The notes: generated by a model from the letters alone, not told the origin. DNA of 64,000 bases from an uncultured Planctomycetota bacterium (GCA_900696465.1 CAADGE010000036.1:1-64000), one strand, 5' to 3'. Positions 1 through 8,452 are shown, numbered from the stretch's first letter. A program made the numbers and translations.

Positions 1-117
1 AAACGCCGCCTGGGCTCGGCCTTGACGGCGCGAACAACGCGATCCCGAAAGACGGAATGTCTCCTGCGAGTTCTCACGCATGACCTGATGATCCTCAGGC
101 GTGCAAGTTAGGGATTT

Positions 118-360
118 CTACAGAGCACCCTGAGCTGAGAAATCTTCCGGTCGGATGCCTTTCATCGGCGCTTGATATGCACACAGCGCCTTCCACACAC
201 GCGCCCCGTTGACCTGCGTCGGCTCTACCCAGATGTCGAGGTCCTTGGTGTAGCGCGGATCACCGTGATGGGCGACCGCGTATGCTCCGACGATGAGGTA
301 CCGTACGCCCGCCTCGTTGAAGCTTGACAACAGTTCGCTGAAGTCGCGGTTCAGGTCCAT
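118..360 (-). pseudogene. nucleotidyltransferase-fold protein (DUF6036/AbiEii-like), C-terminally truncated
   Basis: The 80-residue product has the N-terminal half of a polymerase-beta-like nucleotidyltransferase: a GVRYLIVGAYAVAHHG segment followed by RYTKDLDIWVEP, which supplies the G-rich loop and the DxD metal-binding pair of the fold. Family members are usually about 150-200 residues and continue after the EDFS segment; here a TAG follows 'EDFSAQGAL' and the remaining 117 bases to the window edge show no recognisable continuation in any frame. This suggests a truncated or decayed gene. The start at 360 is chosen because homologous proteins begin just before 'LLSSFNEAGVRYLIVG'. It overlaps the 3' end of the small gene at 260-670, a partner commonly found beside such nucleotidyltransferases. 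Substrate unknown; a role in a toxin-antitoxin-like pair is inference. Confidence 0.6.
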
Positions 361-670
361 CGTATCCTCGAATCGCAAGGTAATCCTTGACCATAGGCCA
401 CATCGCCGCCATTCGCCCTTCCGGTCCGACGCGATGCCAGAACTCGGCGTCGAAGCTTCCGTCGTCATCCTCCAGCCGAATCAGCCGCGCCATCACCACA
501 CGACGGCGCTTGCGAGGGGTTTTATTCAGATGCGAACCGTGCACAGTTGCCCGGCGCTTCGCCGTCTTGCGCTTCGCAGAGACTTTGATCATACGACTTC
601 GCTTCGCAAATTCCTTGCGGGTCTCGCCGCGCTTGGCTGAACTCTTTCTTGTCGTCCGGTTCTTCTTCAT
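260..670 (-). CDS. small basic protein, partner of the nucleotidyltransferase gene
   Basis: The recognisable core (residues 60-120) contains MARLIRLEDDDGSFDAEFW and EPRLQRTVVKLQR, the pattern of small hypothetical proteins encoded just upstream of DUF6036-type nucleotidyltransferases. Residues 1-60 are very basic: 25 of 60 are Lys or Arg. The ATG at 670 overlaps the alaS stop codon as ATGA, which suggests translational coupling to alaS. A shorter start at 493 would give only the conserved core, but no ribosome-binding site is visible there. The reading frame overlaps the following nucleotidyltransferase start by 101 bp, more than expected, so the C-terminal 30 residues may be out-of-frame tail. 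Function unknown; a nucleic-acid-binding tail or antitoxin role is inference. Confidence 0.5.
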   Translation of the reverse strand: MKKNRTTRKSSAKRGETRKEFAKRSRMIKVSAKRKTAKRRATVHGSHLNKTPRKRRRVVMARLIRLEDDDGSFDAEFWHRVGPEGRMAAMWPMVKDYLAIRGYDGPEPRLQRTVVKLQRGGRTVPHRRSIRGRPSR

Positions 671-3630
671 GCCAGTCGTCCCGCGAGCCAGGTCTTCGCC
701 GCTTCGACGGCCTCTCCGATTTTCGTCGGATCTGTGCCGCCGCCCTGGGCCATGTCCGGCCGGCCGCCGCCTTTACCGCCGACGAACGGGGCGACCTCCT
801 TGATGAGGTCGCCCGCCTTCACACCCTTGTTCACCACGTCCGGCGTCATCGCCGCCATGAGCACCACCTTGCCGCCATCCTCCGAGGCCAGGAGCACGGC
901 CGCGCTGCCTGCCCGCGCGCGAAGCGAGTCGCACGCCGCCCGAAGCTGATCGACTGTCGCCCCGGGCAGCTCGCCCGCGATGATGGTCACACCGCCCGCA
1001 TTCGCCGCGCCGGCCAGCAGCTCATCGGCTCGTGCCGAAGCATCCGCCGCGCCGGTCTTCGCCGCCGCCTTCGCGGCCCTCTTCGCCCGCTCCTGCAAGT
1101 GCGACAGATCGGCCCGCAATCGGCTCTTCTCCACGACCGGCATTTCTAGCCGGCTCAGCTTCGTGGCAATGTCCGCGAGCAGTGCCGGCAGCGCGGCATC
1201 ATCCGCGCGCGAGGCCGCGACAAGCAGTCGTGCCACCTGCTCGGCATTTGCCTCGGCCGCTGCGGCCTTCTCGCCGGTGACGCCGACGACGCGGCGAATC
1301 CCCTTCGCCACGGCGGATTCTTCGATCAATCGGAAACGCTTGATGTCGCCGGTCCGCTTGACGTGCGTGCCGCCGCAGAACTCGACGCTGTAGCGCATCC
1401 ACTCGTCGTTTTTGGGGTCCGCCAGGAGCTGCTCGACCGGCACGCCGATGGAGACGACACGCACCATGTCCGGGTACTTTTCGCCGAAGACAGCCCGCAA
1501 GGTGTTTATCTCGCGCGCCTTTTTCTGATCCACCTCGGCAGTGAAGACCTCCAGGTCCTCCTCGATCTGCGAGTTGACCAGTTCCTCGATGCGGGCCAGT
1601 TCTTCGTCGGGAATCTGCGATGGATGTGACAAGTCAAACCGCGTCTTTTCGGGATCGACGAGCGACCCCTTCTGCTGCACATGCGCCCCCAGCACATCGC
1701 GCAATGCCCAGTTCAAGACGTGCGTGGCGGTGTGGTTCTTCATGGTACTACGACGAGACTCATCAACTACCAATCGGACTTTCGAATTTGTTGTTATCTC
1801 GCCATATACAACACGGCCATAGTGCGCAATTTGGTTGCGGAGACGAAACACTCCTAATACTTCGAACTCGCCCGAATCGCTAATAATTCTTCCTCGATCC
1901 GACACTTGACCTCCGGCCTCGCTATAGAAGCATGTCTGGTCAAGCAACAATGCGACATCCTCATCACTGGGTATTGCAACTCCCGCATTGAGATTAGATA
2001 CAACATACCCTTCGGTTTCGTTTGCCTGTACAAATCCGAGTACCATGGCTTGGTGTTCGGTTCCCAAGTCGCTGTATTTATTCCGGTCGTCTACAGGCGT
2101 GAAACCAGCGAATCTCTCGTTTACGATTCGTTCAATGAAACTTCGCTTCTGCGCGGACGTTGCCCTTGCCCTTTCTCTTGCCGCCTCCATCAACCGCTCA
2201 TATTCCCCGATATCAATCGTCAGCCCGCGTTCTTCGGCCATCAACTCCGTCAGATCGATCGGGAAGCCGTATGTATCGTGCAGCTTGAAGGCGTCCTCGC
2301 CGCTGATGCGCCCGTGGTGTCGCTTGACCGCGTCGTCCGCCGCTTCTTCAAACAGCGCGATGCCGCGATCCAGCGTCTTGATGAACGACGCCTCTTCATC
2401 GCGGATGACGCTTGCCACGTGCTCAACGTTCTTCCCGCCGTGCGCGTTACGTAGTTCCGGGAAGGCCTCGCCCATCGTCTCGACCAGCGCCGGTACCAGT
2501 TCGCACATGAACGGCCTGTGCGTGTTGAGATACTGCCGCCCATATCGTACGGCCCGGCGCAGGATGCGCCGCAGCACATACCCGCGCCCCTCGTTCGACG
2601 GCAGCGCCCCGTCGGTGATCGCGAACGTGAGCGTTCGGACGTGATCGGCCACGACGCGGTAGGCAACGTCCTTCATGACCAGGGGCTTTGGGCTTGAGTC
2701 CGGAGTCTCGCTTTCCAGCAGGCCTGTGTATTCCGGCGCGCCGGTCACACGATGAATGGCCACGAAGATCGGCGTGAAGACATCTGTGTCATAATTGCTG
2801 AATCGGCCCAATCGCCCGGCGTCCATGCCCTGGAGCACTGCGCACAGTCGTTCAAAGCCCATACCGGTATCGACATGTTTCGCAGGAAGCGGCGAGAGCG
2901 TCCCGTCCGCCCCACGATTGAACTGGATAAACACAAGATTCCAGATTTCGATCACCCGTGCGTCGCCGGCGTTCACCAGCGGCCCGCCGCTCTTGTCCGG
3001 AGTGAGGTCAATATGAATCTCGCTGCACGGTCCACATGGCCCCGTGTCGCCCATCTCCCAGAAGTTGTCCTTCATATTGCCGGGATGGACGCGTTCCGGC
3101 GGCAGGATCTTCAGCCACAGGTCGCGGGCTTCGGTGTCGGGTTCGAGGACCCATTCCCCCGTCGCACGTGCTCCGGGCTCGGATCGGACCCCTTCAAAGT
3201 ACGTGGCATGCAGCCGTGTCGGGTCGATGCCCCAGACGTTTGTCAGCAAGTCCCATGCCCATGCAATCGCTTCCTTCTTGAAGTAGTCGCCGAAAGACCA
3301 GTTGCCGAGCATCTCGAAAAACGTGTGGTGATAGGTATCGTGTCCCACGTCGTCGAGGTCGTTGTGTTTGCCGCCGGCGCGGATGCACTTCTGCGTATTC
3401 GCCGCACGGGTCGCCATGCCCGACCGCGCGCCGGGCCACTTATCTACGTCCGGTGCCTTCTGCCCGAGGAAGATCGGCTTGAACTGGTTCATCCCCGCGT
3501 TGGTGAACATCAGCGTGGGGTCGTCGACGGGGACGCACGGCGAGCTGGGGACGAAGGTGTGCCCGCACTTCTCGACGAAATAATCAATGAACTTCTGGCG
3601 AATCTCGGCTGCGGTGCGATGTTTGCTCAT
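667..3630 (-). CDS. alaS: alanine--tRNA ligase
   Basis: Class II synthetase that charges tRNA-Ala in the cytoplasm. Order of domains: aminoacylation domain (residues about 1-470), helical tRNA-binding region, editing domain with the zinc-binding HTATH motif at residues 633-637 and CGGTH at 752-756, then the oligomerisation/C-Ala domain ending in GGKGGGRPDMAQGGG, the glycine-rich C-Ala signature. At 987 residues it is about 110 longer than the E. coli enzyme, mostly through N-terminal-half insertions. A TATACT hexamer (3658-3663 on the minus strand) lies 27 bases upstream of the ATG and is a plausible -10 element. The segment 1741-2220 (residues about 471-630) is only about 50% GC against 63-70% on both sides and uses codons such as ATA, AGT and TTG; see findings. 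The stop overlaps the next gene's ATG. Confidence 0.97.
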   Translation of the reverse strand: MSKHRTAAEIRQKFIDYFVEKCGHTFVPSSPCVPVDDPTLMFTNAGMNQFKPIFLGQKAPDVDKWPGARSGMATRAANTQKCIRAGGKHNDLDDVGHDTYHHTFFEMLGNWSFGDYFKKEAIAWAWDLLTNVWGIDPTRLHATYFEGVRSEPGARATGEWVLEPDTEARDLWLKILPPERVHPGNMKDNFWEMGDTGPCGPCSEIHIDLTPDKSGGPLVNAGDARVIEIWNLVFIQFNRGADGTLSPLPAKHVDTGMGFERLCAVLQGMDAGRLGRFSNYDTDVFTPIFVAIHRVTGAPEYTGLLESETPDSSPKPLVMKDVAYRVVADHVRTLTFAITDGALPSNEGRGYVLRRILRRAVRYGRQYLNTHRPFMCELVPALVETMGEAFPELRNAHGGKNVEHVASVIRDEEASFIKTLDRGIALFEEAADDAVKRHHGRISGEDAFKLHDTYGFPIDLTELMAEERGLTIDIGEYERLMEAARERARATSAQKRSFIERIVNERFAGFTPVDDRNKYSDLGTEHQAMVLGFVQANETEGYVVSNLNAGVAIPSDEDVALLLDQTCFYSEAGGQVSDRGRIISDSGEFEVLGVFRLRNQIAHYGRVVYGEITTNSKVRLVVDESRRSTMKNHTATHVLNWALRDVLGAHVQQKGSLVDPEKTRFDLSHPSQIPDEELARIEELVNSQIEEDLEVFTAEVDQKKAREINTLRAVFGEKYPDMVRVVSIGVPVEQLLADPKNDEWMRYSVEFCGGTHVKRTGDIKRFRLIEESAVAKGIRRVVGVTGEKAAAAEANAEQVARLLVAASRADDAALPALLADIATKLSRLEMPVVEKSRLRADLSHLQERAKRAAKAAAKTGAADASARADELLAGAANAGGVTIIAGELPGATVDQLRAACDSLRARAGSAAVLLASEDGGKVVLMAAMTPDVVNKGVKAGDLIKEVAPFVGGKGGGRPDMAQGGGTDPTKIGEAVEAAKTWLAGRLA

Positions 3631-3677
3631 GCGGGCATTTTACGAGTGGCTGAGCAAAGTATAAAGGGGGCGAGTAG

Positions 3678-3694
3678 CGCGAAGAGGCAAGCGG
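3678..3694 (+). repeat. REP-like repeat, upstream copy
   Basis: A 17-base element, CGCGAAGAGGCAAGCGG, lies 89 bases before the transposase start. An exact inverted copy lies at 4423-4439 and a direct 16-base copy inside the gene at 4029-4044. It is preceded by GTAG, a tetranucleotide often seen before REP hairpins of REP-associated transposases. It sits upstream of the alaS -10 element and may affect that promoter. Confidence 0.6.
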
Positions 3695-3754
3695 CATCAG
3701 ACATTTTATACGTTGATCGAATACCGCTCTCACCTTGACACAAGGGCTGGATCT

Positions 3755-3769
3755 CGCTTGCTTCCTCGC
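3755..3769 (-). repeat. degenerate REP-like repeat, inverted
   Basis: The plus strand reads CGCTTGCTTCCTCGC. Over 16 positions it matches the inverted REP-like element at 13. With the copy at 3678-3694 it would form a head-to-head pair upstream of the transposase, like a REP doublet. It may be chance similarity in a GC-rich context. Confidence 0.35.
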
Positions 3770-3783
3770 AATCACGCAAGACA

Positions 3784-4398
3784 ATGCCGTCCATGCCCCC
3801 TCGCCGTCCCGTCATCATCGGGCACCACCTCATTCTCCACGGCTACGGACACTGGCTCCCGAACGATCCGCGCGGCAGCGGCTCGGAGACGCTGCGAAAC
3901 CCCTCGCTGGATGACCTCGGCAAAATCCACTTCGGGCGTAAGAGAGTGCAGCCACCACGAGAAGACGTACGTGAGTTTTACCGTGGCGCAGCACTGCGCC
4001 TGAGGTACCTGCGGCTCTGGTTTGATGGCGCGAAGAGGCAAGCGATCGGCGACGCCATTGGCGAGATCGTCGCTTCTCGCCGTTATACCTTGTGGGCCTG
4101 CGCCGTCATGAAGAACCATCTTCATTTGTGCGTGCGCCGCCACCGCGATGACGCCGTCGAGATCTGGCGGGCAATCGCGAATGAGACACGGGCCGCACTC
4201 CAGGCGTGCTGCAATGTCTCCGACGATCATCCCGTCTGGTCAGATCGTCCGTACAAAGTGTTTCTAACCACGCAGACGGACGTGCTACGTGTTGTTCGCT
4301 ATATCGAACAGAACCCTGAGAAGTCAGGAGTTCCGCCGCAAGCATGGCCCTTCGTCAAGTTCTACGATGGGTGGCCGCACGCACATCGCGTGCAATGA
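3784..4398 (+). CDS. REP-associated tyrosine (Y1/HUH) transposase-like protein
   Basis: A 204-residue protein of the IS200/REP-associated transposase superfamily, which nicks single-stranded DNA through a 5'-phosphotyrosine link. Visible motifs: N-terminal GHHLILHGYGHWLPNDPRG, typical of a planctomycete subgroup; the metal-binding HLH at residues 112-114 within AVMKNHLHLC; and VVRYIEQNP with Tyr173 as the likely catalytic tyrosine. Length is full for the family. The gene is flanked by inverted copies of a 17-base element (3678-3694 and 4423-4439) and has a third copy within it (4029-4044, residues about 82-87, DGAKRQA), all features expected of a domesticated REP-associated transposase rather than an autonomous insertion sequence. 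No clear Shine-Dalgarno; a start at Met4 (3793) is also possible. Confidence 0.8.
   Translation: MPSMPPRRPVIIGHHLILHGYGHWLPNDPRGSGSETLRNPSLDDLGKIHFGRKRVQPPREDVREFYRGAALRLRYLRLWFDGAKRQAIGDAIGEIVASRRYTLWACAVMKNHLHLCVRRHRDDAVEIWRAIANETRAALQACCNVSDDHPVWSDRPYKVFLTTQTDVLRVVRYIEQNPEKSGVPPQAWPFVKFYDGWPHAHRVQ
4029..4044 (+). repeat. REP-like repeat inside the transposase gene
   Basis: This is 16 bases of the flanking 17-base element, CGCGAAGAGGCAAGCG, in direct orientation relative to the upstream copy. Here it is coding sequence (around residues 82-87). The third occurrence within 800 bp makes chance unlikely. Confidence 0.55.
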
Positions 4399-4415
4399 AC
4401 CATGACGAGCAGGAG

Positions 4416-5555
4416 CTACACCCCGCTTGCCTCTTCGCGAGCAGAACACGCAAACTTGAACGCGCGTTGGGTGCGTCGCCGCCTTCGCCATGCACCAAAC
4501 CCCACGAGCGCGAGCGGCGTCGCAAACATCACCTCCATGCCCGCAGCGCAACAGGCGCCGTTGTTCGGATTAGGTCCGCCGCCGCCTCCGCCCGGTAGAT
4601 TCCGGCAGGCATCGCCGATCCCATTGCCGACACTGTCCTCCTGACTGGCGTTGGCTACGGTCGGGCAATTGTCACACGCATCACCCAATCCGTCGCCGTC
4701 GGTATCCACCAGATCGCTGTTTGCGACGGCCGGGCAGTTGTCGCAGTCGTCCGGCACGCCGTCCGTATCGCCGTCGGCGTCGCATTCGTCCGGCAGCAGA
4801 TTCCCGTTGCAGTCGGGCTTGAACCCGTTCGTGACCTCCAACGGATCAGCGATGCCGTTGTTATTGCAGTCCTGAAGACTGCCGAACGGCCGCACCAGGA
4901 GGGCCTTGTAATTCTCCCAGATAAGATACGCCTGATGAATTCGTAACCAGGTTCCGCCATTGTTGCTGCTGAAGTATCCGACCTGCAGTCCCGTGCCCGC
5001 CGACTGATCGATTCCCAGACTAAAATCGTGCGAAACGCTGGTCACCCATCGCGCCCCGATGTAGACATTTCCCGACGGTATCTGCACTCCCGCGGACGTA
5101 ACATCAAAGCTGTAAAGTTGCCAATCCGCAGTCGGCACGTTTGCAGCCACTACCGGGATGGAAGCCAGCAGCGTGCCGGGGGTTCCCAGCGGACCGTTGT
5201 CGTCATAGAAGACGATCGAGAACGACATGTCGACTCCGCTCATCGCCGTGCTTCGTCGCCAGGCGTAGCAGACCTTCTCGTAGTTATATGGATAGACCGG
5301 CGGCGTGAACCGCTCCATGACGACGGCATCGACACCGATGGCGTTGCGAATACCCATCTCCGTTGATCCGTCGTCATGCCCGTCGCTGCCGTCGCAGGCC
5401 GCGTTAGGGATCAGTGCCCGCACCGTCCGAGGGCGTGCCAGCGGGATAAGCGTCGCTGCACAGGTGAGCAGGAAGACGGCAAGATGCCGCTCGCCACCGC
5501 GAAGGGCGCGCAAACCGATTGAACTTCGACCGCTAGAGTGCTGCGACCGTGACAT
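4416..5555 (-). CDS. exported thrombospondin type 3 repeat protein with Cys-pair C-terminal anchor
   Basis: Residues 1-48 hold an n-region with several Arg and a hydrophobic segment (LAVFLLTCAATLIPLA), a likely signal peptide. The middle (about 60-240) is a beta-rich domain of unknown family. Residues about 245-325 have calcium-binding thrombospondin type 3 repeats: DCNNNGIADPLE, DCNGNLLPDECDADGDTDG, DTDGDGLGDACDNCP. The C terminus has a glycine-rich linker, a Cys pair (GACCAAG), a hydrophobic stretch and a WRRRRR patch, the layout of a sorting anchor resembling MYXO-CTERM more than PEP-CTERM. Eighteen extra residues follow the Arg patch, and their codons include the REP-like repeat at 4423-4439, so the original stop may have been replaced. 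Probably displayed on the surface; ligand unknown. Confidence 0.75.
   Translation of the reverse strand: MSRSQHSSGRSSIGLRALRGGERHLAVFLLTCAATLIPLARPRTVRALIPNAACDGSDGHDDGSTEMGIRNAIGVDAVVMERFTPPVYPYNYEKVCYAWRRSTAMSGVDMSFSIVFYDDNGPLGTPGTLLASIPVVAANVPTADWQLYSFDVTSAGVQIPSGNVYIGARWVTSVSHDFSLGIDQSAGTGLQVGYFSSNNGGTWLRIHQAYLIWENYKALLVRPFGSLQDCNNNGIADPLEVTNGFKPDCNGNLLPDECDADGDTDGVPDDCDNCPAVANSDLVDTDGDGLGDACDNCPTVANASQEDSVGNGIGDACRNLPGGGGGGPNPNNGACCAAGMEVMFATPLALVGFGAWRRRRRTQRAFKFACSAREEASGV
4423..4439 (-). repeat. REP-like repeat, downstream inverted copy
   Basis: The plus strand reads CCGCTTGCCTCTTCGCG, the exact reverse complement of the copy at 3678-3694. It lies 25 bases after the transposase stop. 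With flanking bases it can fold as GCTTGC-CTCTTC-GCGAGC, six pairs including one G-T wobble and a six-base loop. It is read as the last codons of the neighbouring minus-strand gene, so it also shapes that protein's C terminus. Confidence 0.6.
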
Positions 5556-5886
5556 GATTTAGTACCCTGTTGAGGAACGCCGACAGGTGCGAGGTGTTCG
5601 CCTGGGGTGTATCCTCTCAGATGAACAGCATACCAGCCAACGATGCAGCAAAACAAGAAGGTGTAAAAGGGTGCGGTTTTCCACTGCTTGATTGGGTTGA
5701 GAACCCGCCGCGACATGGTCGATACTCCCTTATACGGGGTATTTGCGACGCATCGGGAGATGCTGCGCGCGGAGCACGGTCCTCCACGAAGGGCCCGGCG
5801 AACATTGCCCCGCTATCGAAAATGAGGCAATCTGGCGCATCGACCTACCACGCTCTTTGCGCCGAACGACATACAGGAAGCTGCCC
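5556..5886. other. divergent intergenic region upstream of ftsK
   Basis: The 331-base region between two divergent genes holds no convincing gene. At 5722-5742 an imperfect inverted repeat, ATACTCCC and GGGGTAT around TTATAC, encloses a -10-like hexamer and could be an operator-promoter. An AGGAAG ribosome-binding site at 5875-5880 serves the ftsK GTG. Open frames crossing it in the minus direction lack family similarity. Confidence 0.4.
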
Positions 5887-8394
5887 GTGACCGTGTCCCC
5901 TCATCGCGCCGCTCTGCTTCGCAACTTCCGCTCCGTCGCGGCCCTCGCCCTTTGCGCCTTCGGATGGGTCGCCCTGCTCACCTTCGACCCCAACGACTGG
6001 CCGAATCCCGCCGTCTGGCCGCAACCCCATCCCGTGCTCAATGGTTGCGGGCGTGCCGGCGCATTTCTCGCCTACTGGCTGACGTACTACCTGGGCGGGG
6101 GGGCCTATGCACTCGCGATCCTGCTCACCACGGCTGCCTTGGCGCAGTTTGCCCGCAGGTCAATCAGTGGTTTGCCGCTGCGGCTCGCGGGCTTGTGTCT
6201 CGTCGTGACGGGTACGGCGGCCGTCGAGGCGCTGCTCCGGCCTGAGGCGAGCGGTGGTCTTGTCGAGGGCTACGGCGGAATCCTCGGCATTGCCACCATT
6301 TCGGTTCTGAAGGACGCCTTCTCGGTCTGGGGCGCGGCCACGGTCATCACCGGTGCGATGATCCTCGGGCTGATTCTCGCGGTTGATGACCTGCTGATTC
6401 GAGTTCCCGGGTTGGTTTCCTGGTTCGTGCGCCGGGCGCGCGGGCTTTCTGACTCGGCGCGAACGGCCGGTTCGGGCCGGCCGAGACTTACGCCTGTCAT
6501 GATGGGCGCCGGCAATGCTGCCGCTCCGGTGACTCCGACTGAGCGAGGCCGCACGTCAGCGGATGAGGCCGATGCCGAGGAGGCTGAGGCGGACATACCG
6601 GCCGCGCAAACGGACGAAGCGACGGACGACGAAGCGCAGGAAGAGGATGAAGATACGGACTCGTCGTCCGATGAAGTTGCGGCCGAGGAGAAACCGGCGC
6701 GGCGGCCGGAGCGCGAATTGATCATCCGCATGCTGGGCAAGGATCGCGCCGAGGGCAAGCAACCGAAAAACGTCTGGCCTGCTGAGCTGGGCGACTATGT
6801 GCTGCCTCCGCTTTCGCTGTTGCGCGATCCGGAGGGTCGATACTCGTCCTTGCAGGAAGCCGTGGTTCGCGACCAGGCCGCCATCCTCGAACGAACGCTC
6901 TGCGAATTTCGCATCGAGGTCAAAGTCGTCGAGATCGACACCGGTCCGGTCATTACCATGTTCGAGCTGGAGCTGTCCGCCGGTACAAAGGTCAGCCAGA
7001 TCAACTCACTGGCCAACGATATCGCACGGGCGCTCAAGGCGCCTGCCGTCCGCGTGGTCGCGCCGATTCCCGGCAAGAACACGATCGGCATCGAAGTACC
7101 GAACACGAACAAGGAGAAGGTGCGTCTGAAGGAGCTGATCATGCTCGGCGGCGTCAAGCCGACGAAGATGGCCCTGCCGGTCTTCATCGGGAAGAATGCC
7201 AGCGGCGACCCGCTCATCGGTGACATCGCCTCCATGCCGCACATGCTCATCGCCGGAACCACCGGCAGCGGCAAGAGCGTCTGCATCAACACGCTGATCA
7301 TGTCGCTGCTGATGACCCAGCGGCCGGATCATGTGAAGCTCATCCTCGTCGATCCCAAGATGGTCGAGCTGTCGCTCTTCAAGGAAATTCCGCATTTGAT
7401 GTGCCCGATCGTCACCGACATGCAGCGGGCCGAGATGATTCTGCAATGGGCGACGACCAAGATGGACGAACGTTACGAGCTGCTCGCCGAAGCGGGCGTG
7501 CGAGACATCGCCGGCTTCAACCGGTTGACGAAGGATCAGATCTACGAGCGGTTCAACCCCACCAATGACGACGAGAAGGCCAAGATACCGACACACCTGC
7601 CGTACATCGTCATCATCATCGATGAGCTGGCCGACCTGATGATGACCGCGGGCAAGGAAGTCGAGCACCACCTGTCGCGGCTGGCACAAAAGAGCCGCGC
7701 AGTCGGTATTCATCTGGTCGTTGCGACCCAGCGTCCGCAGGCCAACGTCGTCACCGGTCTGGTCAAGAGCAACCTGCCCTGCCGCATCGCCTTTCGCGTC
7801 GCCAGCCGCATGGACTCCCGCATCGTTCTCGATCAGAACGGTGCCGAGGTCCTGATGGGCGAGGGCGACATGCTCTATCTCCCGCCGGGTTCGTCCAAGT
7901 TGGTCCGCGCGCAGGGAACATACATCGAGGACGACGAGCTTCGTGCCGTGCTTGCCGATCTCGCTACCAAGGCCCGCCCGATCTTTCACCATGAATTGCA
8001 GCGGCTTCGGCCGGCCGGTGAGGGCGAAGAGGGCGAGCGCGACCCGCTCTTCGACGAGGCGGTATCGATCATCGTCGAGAGCCAGCGCGGCAGCGTGAGT
8101 TTGCTGCAGCGACGGCTGGAGATCGGCTACTCCCGCGCCAGCCGCCTGATTGACCAGATGGCGTCCGCCGGGATCGTCGGCGATTACAAGGGCAGTCAGG
8201 CCCGCGAGGTGCTGCTGACGCAGAAGGAATGGGAGGAAATCCGCAAACACCGCGACAGCGACGTCGCCACCGGCAACTACCGTGCCGACATGGATGCGGA
8301 TGAGGACGACGTGTACGGCACCGCAGACCTCGACGACCAGGATGGCGAGGGCGTCCCCGACCTGATCAACGACCGCTCAGACCTGCGCGATTGA
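5887..8394 (+). CDS. ftsK: FtsK/SpoIIIE family DNA translocase
   Basis: Septal DNA pump that moves chromosome ends and promotes dimer resolution during division. The 835-residue protein has four N-terminal transmembrane segments (about residues 10-175), an acidic Glu/Asp-rich linker (about 220-275), the motor domain with Walker A GTTGSGKS at residues 457-464 and Walker B YIVIIIDELADLMM, and a C-terminal gamma winged-helix domain (SRASRLIDQMASAGIVG) that reads orientation sequences. The start is the GTG at 5887, with AGGAAG six bases upstream; a longer in-frame extension to 5743 has no ribosome-binding site and no similarity. Length and order are typical of planctomycete FtsK. Confidence 0.96.
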   Translation: MTVSPHRAALLRNFRSVAALALCAFGWVALLTFDPNDWPNPAVWPQPHPVLNGCGRAGAFLAYWLTYYLGGGAYALAILLTTAALAQFARRSISGLPLRLAGLCLVVTGTAAVEALLRPEASGGLVEGYGGILGIATISVLKDAFSVWGAATVITGAMILGLILAVDDLLIRVPGLVSWFVRRARGLSDSARTAGSGRPRLTPVMMGAGNAAAPVTPTERGRTSADEADAEEAEADIPAAQTDEATDDEAQEEDEDTDSSSDEVAAEEKPARRPERELIIRMLGKDRAEGKQPKNVWPAELGDYVLPPLSLLRDPEGRYSSLQEAVVRDQAAILERTLCEFRIEVKVVEIDTGPVITMFELELSAGTKVSQINSLANDIARALKAPAVRVVAPIPGKNTIGIEVPNTNKEKVRLKELIMLGGVKPTKMALPVFIGKNASGDPLIGDIASMPHMLIAGTTGSGKSVCINTLIMSLLMTQRPDHVKLILVDPKMVELSLFKEIPHLMCPIVTDMQRAEMILQWATTKMDERYELLAEAGVRDIAGFNRLTKDQIYERFNPTNDDEKAKIPTHLPYIVIIIDELADLMMTAGKEVEHHLSRLAQKSRAVGIHLVVATQRPQANVVTGLVKSNLPCRIAFRVASRMDSRIVLDQNGAEVLMGEGDMLYLPPGSSKLVRAQGTYIEDDELRAVLADLATKARPIFHHELQRLRPAGEGEEGERDPLFDEAVSIIVESQRGSVSLLQRRLEIGYSRASRLIDQMASAGIVGDYKGSQAREVLLTQKEWEEIRKHRDSDVATGNYRADMDADEDDVYGTADLDDQDGEGVPDLINDRSDLRD

Positions 8395-8452
8395 GCACCG
8401 AATAGCTTCCTTCGCGATCCCAATTCCCCGATCCACACACGTCCTGATCTCG

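Noticed and set aside
1-117. Open frame on the plus strand at the window edge (1-111)
   Set aside because: Only 36 codons are visible, without similarity; it cannot be told from chance, though it could be the end of a gene outside the window.
5411-5716. A 101-codon frame upstream of and overlapping the thrombospondin-repeat gene
   Set aside because: It has one hydrophobic stretch but no ribosome-binding site, and its second half is out of frame with the likely signal peptide of the real gene.
7006-8250. A 414-codon open frame antisense to ftsK
   Set aside because: It lies wholly under the conserved motor domain and shows no family motif.
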